A stretch of 64,000 bases of DNA, taken from Acetobacter fabarum. GTDB lineage: Bacteria; Pseudomonadota; Alphaproteobacteria; Acetobacterales; Acetobacteraceae. The DNA is taken from assembly GCF_011516925.1 (NCBI RefSeq), contig NZ_WOTG01000006.1, forward strand, positions 78,971 to 142,970, read 5' to 3'. This document shows positions 9,222 through 18,108 of the stretch, piece after piece (the first letter of the stretch is position 1; every line of letters begins with the position of its first letter). The translations under genes and the position numbers were made by a program. The notes beneath the pieces are model-generated. The model did not search any database, was not told where the DNA came from, and saw nothing but the letters and a program-made list of their open reading frames with translations.

Positions 9222-9548
9222 TTTTCTTAAATCCTGCGTTGCATGGGTTCAAATGGGTCAGGCCGGGCAAAGCCTCATTCCCATGAGGATAACCCCATCC
9301 ATTACGCAGAATATGGTGGTTTTAGTACCAAAAACGCCATTTCCATTTTATTACGGGTCCGCATCCAATAGATCACCCCTGTTCAACCTATGGAGTTTGA
9401 ACTCCCACCTTGCGCAACATGCAGACCGGAGTGCCGGATGAACAGGGACGCGGCCTGCTCCTTATTTTGATTGCCCCGCCGCTTGCCTTAACTTTCATAA
9501 ACGGTCAGTCTAAGGGCCAAGCGTGTTCCTTCCATTTTGATTTCGAGA
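9222..9548. other. Divergent intergenic region
   Basis: 327 bp between the start of the bicupin gene (minus) and the start of the lipoprotein gene (plus). It must carry promoters for both, but no clear -35/-10 pair, palindrome or structured leader could be picked out. Confidence 0.4.
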
Positions 9549-10898
9549 ATGTGTGTGCCCTCTTTTAAAGCTTCCTGCGCGGTCTCCGTCGCGTTCTGCC
9601 TTCTTGCGGGCTGCACACCACCTAATTTTAACACCCCCGGCCCCTTACCGCAGGAAAGCGCCTACAACGCGCTATTCCCCCAATGGGCCGAACTCTGTGC
9701 CGTTTCACAAATCTCCAAAAAACCCGGTTACGGGGCAGATATTGCCGGGGGACCGGGGGGGCATGCCGTCCTGTTCCTGCATGGGGCCTGTCTGGACCCT
9801 TCCTCCCCCTACCCTGTACTCAAAGCCTGCCCGCAGGGTGAGACCGGGGTGAGCATGAACGCCCATTTTGTAAATGCAAACTGGGTTGGCATACCCGGAC
9901 GTGCGTTTTTTTATGATGGTATTCTCAAACCCGGAGAAGGCCTGACGCGGGAAGCCTACCAGAACACGAAAATGGAAGCACAAAAGCGCGGCCTTTACAG
10001 TGCCATTACATTCCGGGACTGGGCGTTGGCAGACAGGCCAGCCAGCACCCCGGCAGAAGACTGGAAATACGAAGTTTCCATCGGCACGGATTACGCCGTA
10101 AGTTACGGGCGCGCCCGATACTGCGCCCGATTGCCGGTCAGTTCGACCCAGATGGTCCATATTGTGGACTTTCTAAACAGCCGCAACGCACTGTACCGCT
10201 ACGGTCCCAAGACATTTGAAACCAATGTCATGCAGGATAACTGCAACCATCTTATCCATAATGCACTCGCGGCAACGGACTTCTGGCATGAACTGCCTGT
10301 TCATCAGTTCATTCTTCAGGCGGCGCTGACCTTCCCTGTTCCCAAAAACGAGGTGGTCAACCTGCTGGACCGGGCAGACCGCCACAAACCGGGTGACCTC
10401 CACGCCCTGTTCCATGACCCGCAAACCCGCCAGACCCTGTTGCGTGATGGTTGGCTACCGGGGGAGCCGGGGGTTATTCTGGACTCTAACCCCGTACAGA
10501 CCCCCAATACGGTCTATAACACCAACCTGTCCCTTATTTTTTATGATGACCCGCTGCTTGGCCACTACAACCGGGCATTCAGCCGTTATCTGGCTCAACC
10601 GCGTTACCATGACCTGCATGCCAACCTGCTCTGGTATCAAGCACTTTACGCACAAATCGCGGCGGAACGCCGGCCTTTAGCTGAGTGGCTGAAAAAAGAG
10701 CCTGCGGGTTTTGCTGCGTTTTATAATGCCTATTACATATGGCTCGGCAACCAGCAGGCTCTTGTAGCAAAAGGGCTTAGTTTGCTGCCCGCTTCTTCGC
10801 CCATTTCCAGCGCATGGCCGCCAGCACGGAGCGAAACGCCAGCAGCGGTGCCTGCACCCGCCAGCGCCCCACAAAGTCCCCTGCCAGTAGCGAAATAA
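9549..10898 (+). CDS. Putative lipoprotein of unknown function
   Basis: About 449 residues. The N-terminus 'SVAFCLLAGCTPP' is a lipobox (L-L-A-G-C), so the mature protein probably starts at that Cys and is membrane-anchored. The rest shows no family I recognise: 'AVLFLHGACLDP', 'WVGIPGRAFFYDG' and 'VMQDNCNHLIHNALA' (Cys-Asn-His) are conspicuous. ATG 9549 is chosen over the TTG at 9537 because it gives a compact signal peptide; neither has a strong Shine-Dalgarno. The last ~40 residues (Pro/Ala/Ser-rich) overlap the convergent flavoenzyme gene by 122 bp, so the C-terminus may be an over-extension. Its link to the polyene cluster is positional only. Confidence 0.6.
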   Translation: MCVPSFKASCAVSVAFCLLAGCTPPNFNTPGPLPQESAYNALFPQWAELCAVSQISKKPGYGADIAGGPGGHAVLFLHGACLDPSSPYPVLKACPQGETGVSMNAHFVNANWVGIPGRAFFYDGILKPGEGLTREAYQNTKMEAQKRGLYSAITFRDWALADRPASTPAEDWKYEVSIGTDYAVSYGRARYCARLPVSSTQMVHIVDFLNSRNALYRYGPKTFETNVMQDNCNHLIHNALAATDFWHELPVHQFILQAALTFPVPKNEVVNLLDRADRHKPGDLHALFHDPQTRQTLLRDGWLPGEPGVILDSNPVQTPNTVYNTNLSLIFYDDPLLGHYNRAFSRYLAQPRYHDLHANLLWYQALYAQIAAERRPLAEWLKKEPAGFAAFYNAYYIWLGNQQALVAKGLSLLPASSPISSAWPPARSETPAAVPAPASAPQSPLPVAK

Positions 10899-12045
10899 TG
10901 GCGTCACGCATACGCAGGATATTCCGGGGGTTGAGGAATAACTCCCGTTGCACCGGGTCGTTAATCCCGTAAATCAGCCAGGCGACGCGGCGCATTTCCT
11001 GCCGTGTGCAGTATTCCTCACGCCGGGCAGCCTTGCGCCCCTGTGCGGGGCTGCGCAGCCATGCGCGCGCCACCCGGGCTCCACGGTAAGCACTCTTCAT
11101 GGCCAGCAGCACACCGGACGAAAACACAGGGTCCAGGAACGCAAACGCATCCCCGATCATGTAATACCCTTCCCCCCATGTTTTGTCCGCGCAATAGGAG
11201 TAGTTTCCGGTGGTTGTCAGTTCCCCCAACTGTTCCGCTGGTGCTAGACGCTGTGAGACACTCGGGCTTTCCGCCACCTTTTTCCAGAACAGGTCTGTTT
11301 TGGGACCGGTATGGGAGCTGAACGCATTTTTATCCCCCACAAAACCAACGCTCATAATGTTGTCACGCAGGGGGATCATCCAGAACCATCCGTCATCCAC
11401 CAGATGGATGGAAATATAACCTTCCATATCCGCTTCACGGCGTTCAACATTGCGGAAATGCGCAAAAATGGCGGCTGTAGAGTTGTTTTTATCAGCATGC
11501 CGCGTATGCAAACGCCGCGCCAGAAATCCGTCCCGCCCGGATGCATCCAGCACAAAGCGGGGCGTAAAGGTGTGGGTTTGCCCAGCCTCGTCCTGCGCAA
11601 TAACCTGCGTTGGCTGGCGGGGCGTAAAACGGGCTTCTGTTACCCGCAGACCTTCAAGGGTTTCCACCCCATGCGCCTGAGCATTGCGGAACAGGATTTC
11701 ATCAAACTCAGAGCGCCTGACCTGATACGCATGCGTATCCTTCGGGCTGATTGCATGACTGAAGGGAAAAGCCAGCCGCCCCTCCCCCCGGTCCGACACA
11801 AATTCGGCACCGGGTTTAAATACCCCGATCTCGCGCACCTTATCCAGCACGCCAATGTCGCGGAGCAGCTCCATGTTGCAGGGCAGCAGGGATTCACCAA
11901 TATGGAAGCGGGGATGCGGATCTTTTTCCAGCATAATGACCGACACACCCTGCCGGGCCAGCAACGTGGCGGCTGTGCTCCCCGCAGGCCCGCCACCAAT
12001 AACCAGAACATCGCATTCCCGCGCAGACATATCAGAACCACTCAT
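10777..12045 (-). CDS. FAD-dependent halogenase-like oxidoreductase of aryl-polyene cluster
   Basis: A 422-residue flavoprotein. The GxGxxG motif is 'VLVIGGGPAGSTAA' (~14-27), followed by 'HIGESLLPCN', typical of the tryptophan-halogenase/geranylgeranyl-reductase branch. The halogenase signature W-x-W-x-I-P is present as 'GWFWMIP' near residue 220, along with 'YYMIGDAFAFLDPVFSSGV', the second FAD motif of this group. Flavin halogenase-like proteins accompany xanthomonadin and flexirubin-type polyene clusters. Whether this one halogenates or only oxidises/reduces a polyene intermediate cannot be told. It overlaps the upstream ketoreductase gene by 4 bp (ATGA), so it is the last gene of the biosynthetic operon. 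Confidence 0.8.
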   Translation of the reverse strand: MSGSDMSARECDVLVIGGGPAGSTAATLLARQGVSVIMLEKDPHPRFHIGESLLPCNMELLRDIGVLDKVREIGVFKPGAEFVSDRGEGRLAFPFSHAISPKDTHAYQVRRSEFDEILFRNAQAHGVETLEGLRVTEARFTPRQPTQVIAQDEAGQTHTFTPRFVLDASGRDGFLARRLHTRHADKNNSTAAIFAHFRNVERREADMEGYISIHLVDDGWFWMIPLRDNIMSVGFVGDKNAFSSHTGPKTDLFWKKVAESPSVSQRLAPAEQLGELTTTGNYSYCADKTWGEGYYMIGDAFAFLDPVFSSGVLLAMKSAYRGARVARAWLRSPAQGRKAARREEYCTRQEMRRVAWLIYGINDPVQRELFLNPRNILRMRDAIISLLAGDFVGRWRVQAPLLAFRSVLAAMRWKWAKKRAAN

Positions 12046-12761
12046 GCCATACCCCCATTAACCCCTATGGTCTGCCCCGAAATGTAGGCAGCTTGTTCCG
12101 AGGCCAGAAACCCTACCAGATCAGCCACTTCCTCCGGTTGCCCCGCACGGCGGGCCGGAACCACAGCGGCAATATCTGCATCGCTCATAACCGCCGCCGT
12201 AGCGGGGGAAGCAATAATGCCCGGCGCTATGGCATTCACTGTAATGCCGCGGCTGCCAACTTCGCGCGCAAGGGAGCGTACTGCCCCCTCCAGCCCGGCT
12301 TTTGCCGCGCCGTAATTGACCTGCCCCCTGTTCCCCATCTGCGCGGTAATGGACGACAGGGCAATAATACGCCCCCAGCGGGTGCGGGTCAGGGGAAGCA
12401 GCAGCGGTTGCACCACGTTAAAAAAACCATCCAGCGATACGGCCAGCACATCCCGCCACTGGGCTGGGGCCATACCCGCCATTGTTACGTCATCATGGGT
12501 GCCTGCATTATGGACAATAACCTGCGGAACGCCCGCTTCCAGCACTGGAGTCAGGGCCTGTCTGGTCGCATTGGCATCTGTCAGGTCACAGCACCATAAT
12601 TCAGTGGAGCCACCTTCGGCCCGTATGCGCTCCACAACCTCCTGCGCCTTGCTGCGTGAGGCATGGGCATGCACCAGAACATGCAAGCCATTCCCCGCCA
12701 GTTTATGGCAAATGGCAGCCCCAATCGGGCTGCTGCCGCCGGTTACGAGTGCGCGCTTCAT
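12042..12761 (-). CDS. 3-oxoacyl-ACP reductase (FabG/ApeQ-like ketoreductase)
   Basis: A 239-residue short-chain dehydrogenase. The cofactor motif is 'VTGGSSPIGAAI' (~6-17), 'NAG' occurs at ~86-88, and the catalytic Ser-Tyr-Lys is in 'ALSSITAQ' and 'VNYGAAKAG'. It reduces the beta-keto group after each condensation during aryl-polyene chain growth; by cluster logic it corresponds to ApeQ. It overlaps both neighbours by 4 bp (dehydratase upstream, flavoenzyme downstream), so translation is coupled. Confidence 0.9.
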   Translation of the reverse strand: MKRALVTGGSSPIGAAICHKLAGNGLHVLVHAHASRSKAQEVVERIRAEGGSTELWCCDLTDANATRQALTPVLEAGVPQVIVHNAGTHDDVTMAGMAPAQWRDVLAVSLDGFFNVVQPLLLPLTRTRWGRIIALSSITAQMGNRGQVNYGAAKAGLEGAVRSLAREVGSRGITVNAIAPGIIASPATAAVMSDADIAAVVPARRAGQPEEVADLVGFLASEQAAYISGQTIGVNGGMA

Positions 12762-13228
12762 TCAGCCCGCCCTGCACCAGCTACAGCGCGTTGAAACATG
12801 ACTGTCCCGCGACCTTGCAAAAGCAGATCCCCCGGCTGGGAATGAACGGAAAAACCATAAACCATACCAGCGCTATCGACCTGCTCGCGCAGGACGTCAA
12901 TCTGCAACAGGCCATATTCTGCACAATCCAGCCGGTCGCACTGCGCCTGCAGGTCACGCAGGGCTGCCAGATAACCGCCGGTTCTGGCCATGGTCTGCCC
13001 TGTAAGGGCACCATGGAGGGCCGCGGCCTGCATGGCCATTTCCGCCCCGACCAGCACCCCCAGCTGCCCAGCATGGCGCAACGGGTTATCCGGATGCAAA
13101 TGGACCGCTGTATGCGCACGCAATGTGGTATCCGACCAGAAGGAGCAGGTATCCAGCAGGCAACTCGCACCCTGATGCGGGATTAAGGCCAGAATATCCA
13201 CGCGCTCCAGCTTTACACGCTCTAACAT
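12758..13228 (-). CDS. ApeP-like 3-hydroxyacyl-ACP dehydratase (hot-dog fold)
   Basis: A 156-residue hot-dog protein. 'ALIPHQGASCLLD' near the N-terminus gives the catalytic His of the FabA/ApeP-like dehydratases, and 'VGAEMAMQAAALHG' supplies the acidic partner in the long central helix. Aryl-polyene systems use an ApeI/ApeP dehydratase pair; the other member here is fused to the AMP-ligase. It overlaps the upstream chain-length-factor gene by 7 bp and the ketoreductase gene by 4 bp. Confidence 0.85.
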   Translation of the reverse strand: MLERVKLERVDILALIPHQGASCLLDTCSFWSDTTLRAHTAVHLHPDNPLRHAGQLGVLVGAEMAMQAAALHGALTGQTMARTGGYLAALRDLQAQCDRLDCAEYGLLQIDVLREQVDSAGMVYGFSVHSQPGDLLLQGRGTVMFQRAVAGAGRAE

Positions 13229-14013
13229 GGCTTTACCTCCGCCAGAATGGTCCCCGGCTGGCAGGCCATATGCACAATGCCCTCCTGCCCGCTGGCAATC
13301 TGCTGGAGTAATGCCAGCCCCCCTGCCGCGGGGTTACTCCGCGCAAGCTCTGCAAGTTGGGGTGGCAAGGTTGTATCCTGCGCCACGGCGCCGGGAGCAT
13401 GGGTTATATCCAGCGTGCAAACCGCGCCCTGCCTAGCCTGTGGCACCAGCACAAAGGCGCAACCAAATGTGTTGTGCGTAATACGGACTTTGCCAATTGG
13501 TCCGGGTATAGGCAGGTCATAGGCCACAAATAGCACGGGCGCATTTTCCACCACACATTCGGCAGCCGCCTTGAGCAACCCTTGCGCAAAAGACCAGTCA
13601 TAACACCCCAATGCCACAACGGGGGCCAGACTGGCGTGCCCTATGGTCCAGTACCCTGCAGGCGCATTGTGCACCGAGTTATGAAACTGGGTCGGAGAAA
13701 CCTCCCCTCCGGGCGTGCTCAGGGCGGTTAAAATACTATCCACCACAGCTCCATCCCCATTGGAACTGGCAAATACTCCCCTTATGTCTGCCGCCTGTAC
13801 GCCTGCCTGCGCGCAGGCTTCCTCCGCCAGCGCAATTGCCAGCCGGGTTAACGGGCCACACCGCCGCCGCTCATTGGCAGGCAGGCAGGTAGCAGGCGGA
13901 ACCTGTACCGGTGCGGGTGCCCAATCTTCCTGCCCTTGCAAAACGCGTGCGGCATGTGGCCACCCAGACAAACCCGGTCCCCAGACCGAAATCCCTTGTA
14001 CAGAAACCCGCAT
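13222..14013 (-). CDS. Beta-ketoacyl-synthase-like chain-length factor (ApeC-like)
   Basis: About 263 residues, homologous to only the N-terminal part of a thiolase-fold ketosynthase. In place of the active-site Cys it has 'QFHNSVHNAPAGYW', so it cannot condense on its own. This matches the ApeC-type chain-length factors that form heterodimers with the ApeO ketosynthase and set polyene length. ATG 14013 overlaps the ketosynthase stop as TGATG; a GTG one codon earlier (14016) is an alternative. The gene is placed directly behind its presumed KS partner. Confidence 0.8.
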   Translation of the reverse strand: MRVSVQGISVWGPGLSGWPHAARVLQGQEDWAPAPVQVPPATCLPANERRRCGPLTRLAIALAEEACAQAGVQAADIRGVFASSNGDGAVVDSILTALSTPGGEVSPTQFHNSVHNAPAGYWTIGHASLAPVVALGCYDWSFAQGLLKAAAECVVENAPVLFVAYDLPIPGPIGKVRITHNTFGCAFVLVPQARQGAVCTLDITHAPGAVAQDTTLPPQLAELARSNPAAGGLALLQQIASGQEGIVHMACQPGTILAEVKPC

Positions 14014-15203
14014 CACACGCCCTCAAAAATCAGGCTGCAATTGGTTCCACCAAAACCAAAAGCATTGCTCATTACCCGCTGGACCGGCTTATGGAGTGTG
14101 TCTGTCAGCACATGGCTGTTAAATGTGGGGTCAATCTGCTGCACATTCAGGCAGCCCGGCGCAAATCCTGCCCGCATCATCACAAGAGCAAACATGGCCT
14201 CGATAATCCCGGAGGCCCCCAGAGTATGCCCCGTCCAGCCTTTGGTGGAGGAACAGGGCACACTACGGCCAAACAGGGTATGCACGGCGTGGTCCTCCAT
14301 GGCGTCATTCACAACCGTACCGGTCCCATGCAGATTGATATAGTCCAGTTGCGAGGCATCCAGTCCGGCCCGTTCCAGCGCCTCACGCATGGCCGCCACA
14401 GCCCCGCGTGCCAGCGGATCGGGGGAGGACATATGGTGGCCATCACTACTCACCCCATAACCGACCCACCGCCCCATGACCTCAGCACCAGAGCGCGCTC
14501 CTTCACGCTCGAGCAGAACAAAGCCTGCCCCTTCCCCTACGGAAATGCCGGTGCGCTGTGCATCGCACGGGCGGGTTGGTTCCGCACTCACCAGCCCGAG
14601 GGCGGCAAACCCCCTTAATGTCATACGGCACAGGCTGTCTGCCCCGCCAACGACAACGGCATCACACAGCCCGGCCTCCAGCCAGTGACGGGCATCCACA
14701 AATGCACGGGATGAAGAGGCACAGGCGTTGGAAACACTCAGTATTGGCCCTTCCAACCCCAGCCGTGCCGCGACAAACCGGGGGAGTGAGAACAGGTCCT
14801 GCGTATGGGCCTGATCAAACTCCGGGGGCGGTGCACCAGTGACCGGGTCCAGTGCTTCATAGGCATCTTCGGCTGAGAGAATACCAGACGTGGAAGTGCC
14901 CAGCACCACGGCAATCCTATAGGCACCATAAAACTGGCGGGCACTCTGCACTGCCTGCGCAAACCCATCCTGCGCACAGGCCATATCCGCCAACTGGTTG
15001 TTGCGGCACGTAAAGCCGGGGGCAACTCCCTCCAGCACATGCGTGCCAGCTTGTGGCACACAGCCGACATAGCCTGTTTTTATTCCGGCAAAGTCACATG
15101 GTGTTAGCCCCGAACGGCGTGCCAGCAGCGCATCTTCGGTCGCGGCCAATCCTCGCCCGATTGCGCTCAGGACTGTTCCAGCGGTTATGGCGAGTGGTTT
15201 CAT
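14013..15203 (-). CDS. Beta-ketoacyl-ACP synthase (ApeO-like KS)
   Basis: A 396-residue FabF/FabB-type ketosynthase. The Cys-His-His triad is complete: 'VSNACASSSRAF' (Cys ~160), 'NLHGTGTVVND' (His ~290) and 'KGWTGHTLGASG' (His ~325). The C-terminal 'SNAFGFGGTNCSLIF' loop is also canonical. It performs the decarboxylative malonyl-ACP condensations of the aryl polyene, presumably with the inactive KS-like subunit encoded next. ATGA overlap with the upstream exporter gene. Confidence 0.92.
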   Translation of the reverse strand: MKPLAITAGTVLSAIGRGLAATEDALLARRSGLTPCDFAGIKTGYVGCVPQAGTHVLEGVAPGFTCRNNQLADMACAQDGFAQAVQSARQFYGAYRIAVVLGTSTSGILSAEDAYEALDPVTGAPPPEFDQAHTQDLFSLPRFVAARLGLEGPILSVSNACASSSRAFVDARHWLEAGLCDAVVVGGADSLCRMTLRGFAALGLVSAEPTRPCDAQRTGISVGEGAGFVLLEREGARSGAEVMGRWVGYGVSSDGHHMSSPDPLARGAVAAMREALERAGLDASQLDYINLHGTGTVVNDAMEDHAVHTLFGRSVPCSSTKGWTGHTLGASGIIEAMFALVMMRAGFAPGCLNVQQIDPTFNSHVLTDTLHKPVQRVMSNAFGFGGTNCSLIFEGV

Positions 15204-17536
15204 GGTCGGTCTGGTGGTCCAATATTCGGGCGTTGTCCAGCCAGAAGAAAGCCGTAGATCATGGCTAACGCAACACCAAAAGCAACGGTTATCCCAATTT
15301 CGCGCAGTAATGGGGTCTGGCAGGCTGCCAGAAGGCCAAAAGTCAGCACGGTCATGGCATTGCAGGTCAGCAATGTGCGCATGGTTCTGGCTCGTTCTTC
15401 CGCGTCCAACTGGGGGCGTGCAAAGAACAGAGCGTAATCCAGACTAACCCCCAGCACAAACTGCAGGGCAATCAGATGAATGAGTGTAAGGGGCTGATGT
15501 AACAGGGCAAACGCCCCCAGCACCGTAATCTGCACCGCCCCCACAGCCCCGATTACGCGGAACATACGTCTGGCATCGCGCAGGCCAACCAGCAGCACGA
15601 CAAACGCCAGCACACACCCGACGGCCATCCAACGCAATGTACGGCCTGTGTGGTAGGCCGAGAGGCTATCCACTTCCTTCCGCATATCCAGCACCAGAAC
15701 ATCCGGTTGCCCAGCCAGTGCGTGTTCTACAGCCTGATGGTCCTTCACACTTTCCGGAAAAACGAGGCCGAACCATTGCCCGCCCCGTGCAAACAGCAAG
15801 GGAGCCATTGCCGCCCCAACCGGCGTGCCCAGCATATCCTGCGGTAATAACGGGGGCATTTGCCGTGCACGCGCCACATCAGCCACAAATGCATCAAAGG
15901 CTGTCGCACGGAAGGGTAGTCCCTCCTTTGCCTGTGCAATAGCAACCTGCAACGCGGCCGGGGGTGGCAACTGGCTGGCCCGGCTGCGCTGCATCTGCAC
16001 CGAAGGCAGTAAACGTGCCGCCTCCTGCACGCCTGCCAGTGCGCCCTTTTGCTGCAATTGCGCCCATACTGGTGCCAGAGCCTCCTCCCGCTCCAGCACT
16101 GCCTGCGCATTCTGCCCTGAGACTGCCAGCATGAGTGAAGAGTCCGGCACACCAAGATCACGGCGTAATGAATCGTCCAGTCGCAGGGTTTTCTCTGGCA
16201 GGGGGCTAAGGGCTGTAAGGCGAGTGTCCATAAGCGGGGGAGAACGCCATAACGCCACCGCGCAGAACATAACAGGCAGGCAGGCCAGAACCCGGTAGCG
16301 CCGCCAGCCTTCTGCCACAGCCAAAGGCCCGGACGGCCCACTCACATGCGGTGCCAGATCCGCTGCTACGACCAGTCTGGGCATGATATGCAGGGTAACA
16401 AGCGCTGCCACCACAAGCCCTACGGCAGCAAACACGCCCAGTTGCGCCAGCCCGGGCAGCCCGCAAAACACCATGCCGGTTAGCCCCAGCACAGCCGTTG
16501 CAACACCCAGCCGCAAACTATGGCCAATACGGTGCAGAGTTGCCTGTGGGCCTTCACCATGGTCACGGTGCCCGATAAGCAGCACCGGGTAATCCAGCGC
16601 CACACCCAGCATGGTCATACCAAAGCCGAATGCAATGCCATGCACAAAGCCAAAGGCCAGACGCACGACAAGCATGGCAACACTCAACGAGAGCAAAAAC
16701 GGCACACCAATAGCTGCCAGCACCCACAGCGAGCGGAACCGCCAGTAAAGAATACTCACAACCAGCGCAAAGGAGCACAGCGCCATCATATCCACATCGC
16801 GCCGCATGCCCGCCGCACTGGACACGGCAAAAACTGACGGGCCGCTCATGAGCAGTCTGGCCGAACCGGGGTGCAAGGCGGCAAATGCCGCCGTTATGGT
16901 CTGTTCAACATGAGCCTGCCGGGCAAGGTCCATACCCGGGGCCTGCGTGCGCAACAACAGCAGGGCACGTGGCCGGTCCGGCGCAAACCAGACGCCCTGC
17001 ACCACTCGAACACGCACATCCGGCTCCAATGCGCGCACGGTCTGCACAAACGCGTTTGTCGGGTCCCGCAGGAGTGCATCCGACAAAACAGAGCCTGCGG
17101 CGGAATCCAGCCCATCCAGAACATTGGAAAACGCCTGCGCCAGTGCCTGTGCATCCAGCTTGCGCACAGAATTATCGGGGGCAAGCTGGTAGCGATGCTC
17201 AAACAGGAGATTACGCAAGGTCTCGGCCTGATCCGTGGCAAAAACACCATTCAGGACAGAAACAAACTGGGGATCCCCTGCAAGGGCTGTGTGCAGGCCC
17301 AGACTAAGCCGGGCAAGTTCGGGCTCGGGAGCTCCCTCCACCCCCAGCATGATAACAGTGCCCGCTACACCGCCCTGCACTTCGCGTAATAAAAAGCGCG
17401 TTCCGTCATCATGGCCTTTGGGCAAAAAACCCGCCATATCCATCCGCAGCGGGATATTCAGGAACACCAGCACGGCAAACAGAACCGACACCGCCAGCGT
17501 TATGGCCAGAACCCCGGGTTTTCTACGCGGCCTCAC
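15200..17536 (-). CDS. MMPL/RND-family exporter of aryl-polyene cluster (ApeM-like)
   Basis: A 778-residue inner-membrane protein with two repeats, each a large periplasmic loop followed by a bundle of helices. TM1 is 'LAITLAVSVLFAVLVFL'; the first bundle spans ~240-370 ('FGFGMTMLGVALDYPVLLIGH'), and the second ~620-770 ('LQFVLGVSLDYALFF'). The paired G-x-x-L-D-Y helices are the proton-relay segments of MMPL transporters. In aryl-polyene clusters this protein is thought to hand the lipid-anchored pigment to the periplasmic LolA-like carrier encoded just upstream, whose gene it overlaps by 4 bp. Confidence 0.9.
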   Translation of the reverse strand: MRPRRKPGVLAITLAVSVLFAVLVFLNIPLRMDMAGFLPKGHDDGTRFLLREVQGGVAGTVIMLGVEGAPEPELARLSLGLHTALAGDPQFVSVLNGVFATDQAETLRNLLFEHRYQLAPDNSVRKLDAQALAQAFSNVLDGLDSAAGSVLSDALLRDPTNAFVQTVRALEPDVRVRVVQGVWFAPDRPRALLLLRTQAPGMDLARQAHVEQTITAAFAALHPGSARLLMSGPSVFAVSSAAGMRRDVDMMALCSFALVVSILYWRFRSLWVLAAIGVPFLLSLSVAMLVVRLAFGFVHGIAFGFGMTMLGVALDYPVLLIGHRDHGEGPQATLHRIGHSLRLGVATAVLGLTGMVFCGLPGLAQLGVFAAVGLVVAALVTLHIMPRLVVAADLAPHVSGPSGPLAVAEGWRRYRVLACLPVMFCAVALWRSPPLMDTRLTALSPLPEKTLRLDDSLRRDLGVPDSSLMLAVSGQNAQAVLEREEALAPVWAQLQQKGALAGVQEAARLLPSVQMQRSRASQLPPPAALQVAIAQAKEGLPFRATAFDAFVADVARARQMPPLLPQDMLGTPVGAAMAPLLFARGGQWFGLVFPESVKDHQAVEHALAGQPDVLVLDMRKEVDSLSAYHTGRTLRWMAVGCVLAFVVLLVGLRDARRMFRVIGAVGAVQITVLGAFALLHQPLTLIHLIALQFVLGVSLDYALFFARPQLDAEERARTMRTLLTCNAMTVLTFGLLAACQTPLLREIGITVAFGVALAMIYGFLLAGQRPNIGPPDRP

Positions 17537-18108
17537 GGGTCGAGGGTCAGGGTTTGCACATCCCCATTAGCCTGCACAATCTTCAGGCTCTGTATGGCGT
17601 TATTGCGCCCCTTCAGCACGACCAGACGCACCAGATGCACCGCCTGCGGGGAAAGAGGTGCCATATTAAGTGTCCATGCGCCAAGGTCGCCCTGTGCACT
17701 CAGGGTGTAATCATGCGTCAGGCTTGCCATGTCCCCTTCCAGCGGTGCGCGCATGGTTGTGACCAGCAGTGCAAGAGCAGGGCTTTGCGACAGCGGCACA
17801 TTATGCACACTCCCCGCCCCCCGCTGGATGGAGACCATACTCCCGTCAATCACCAGTTTTTCGGGGCGTGGGGCCTGCGTGTTTTTCTCCAGATATGCGG
17901 GGCGATGGAACAGCAGCACGCCACTGGAAAGCAATGGGTGCGTAAGAGCCGCCATATCCTTTTGTTCATGGAAAGGCTGCGCACGCTCGGGCACCTGCCC
18001 CAGATGGGCAATAATCTGCCCGGTCAGGTCTGTTCCGTTATCGACCGCCCATGCCTGCCCCATGCCTGCAAGCAGCCCCCATGCCACCAGAAGAGAAAAA
18101 ACTTTCAC
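17533..18108 (-). CDS. LolA-like periplasmic outer-membrane carrier (ApeL-like)
   Basis: 191 residues with a clear signal peptide ('FSLLVAWGLLAGMGQAWA'). The mature part follows the LolA/LolB-like half-barrel layout: 'LTHPLLSSGVLLFHRPAYLEKNT', then alternating strands up to 'LVRLVVLKGRNNAIQSLKI'. This type of carrier is conserved in aryl-polyene, flexirubin and xanthomonadin clusters and is expected to ferry the product to the outer membrane. 4-bp overlaps on both sides tie it to the acyltransferase and the MMPL gene. Confidence 0.85.
   Translation of the reverse strand: MKVFSLLVAWGLLAGMGQAWAVDNGTDLTGQIIAHLGQVPERAQPFHEQKDMAALTHPLLSSGVLLFHRPAYLEKNTQAPRPEKLVIDGSMVSIQRGAGSVHNVPLSQSPALALLVTTMRAPLEGDMASLTHDYTLSAQGDLGAWTLNMAPLSPQAVHLVRLVVLKGRNNAIQSLKIVQANGDVQTLTLDP

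Noticed and set aside
11311..12087. 258-codon plus-strand frame inside the polyene cluster
   Set aside because: Antisense to the halogenase-like flavoenzyme, which has complete FAD motifs.
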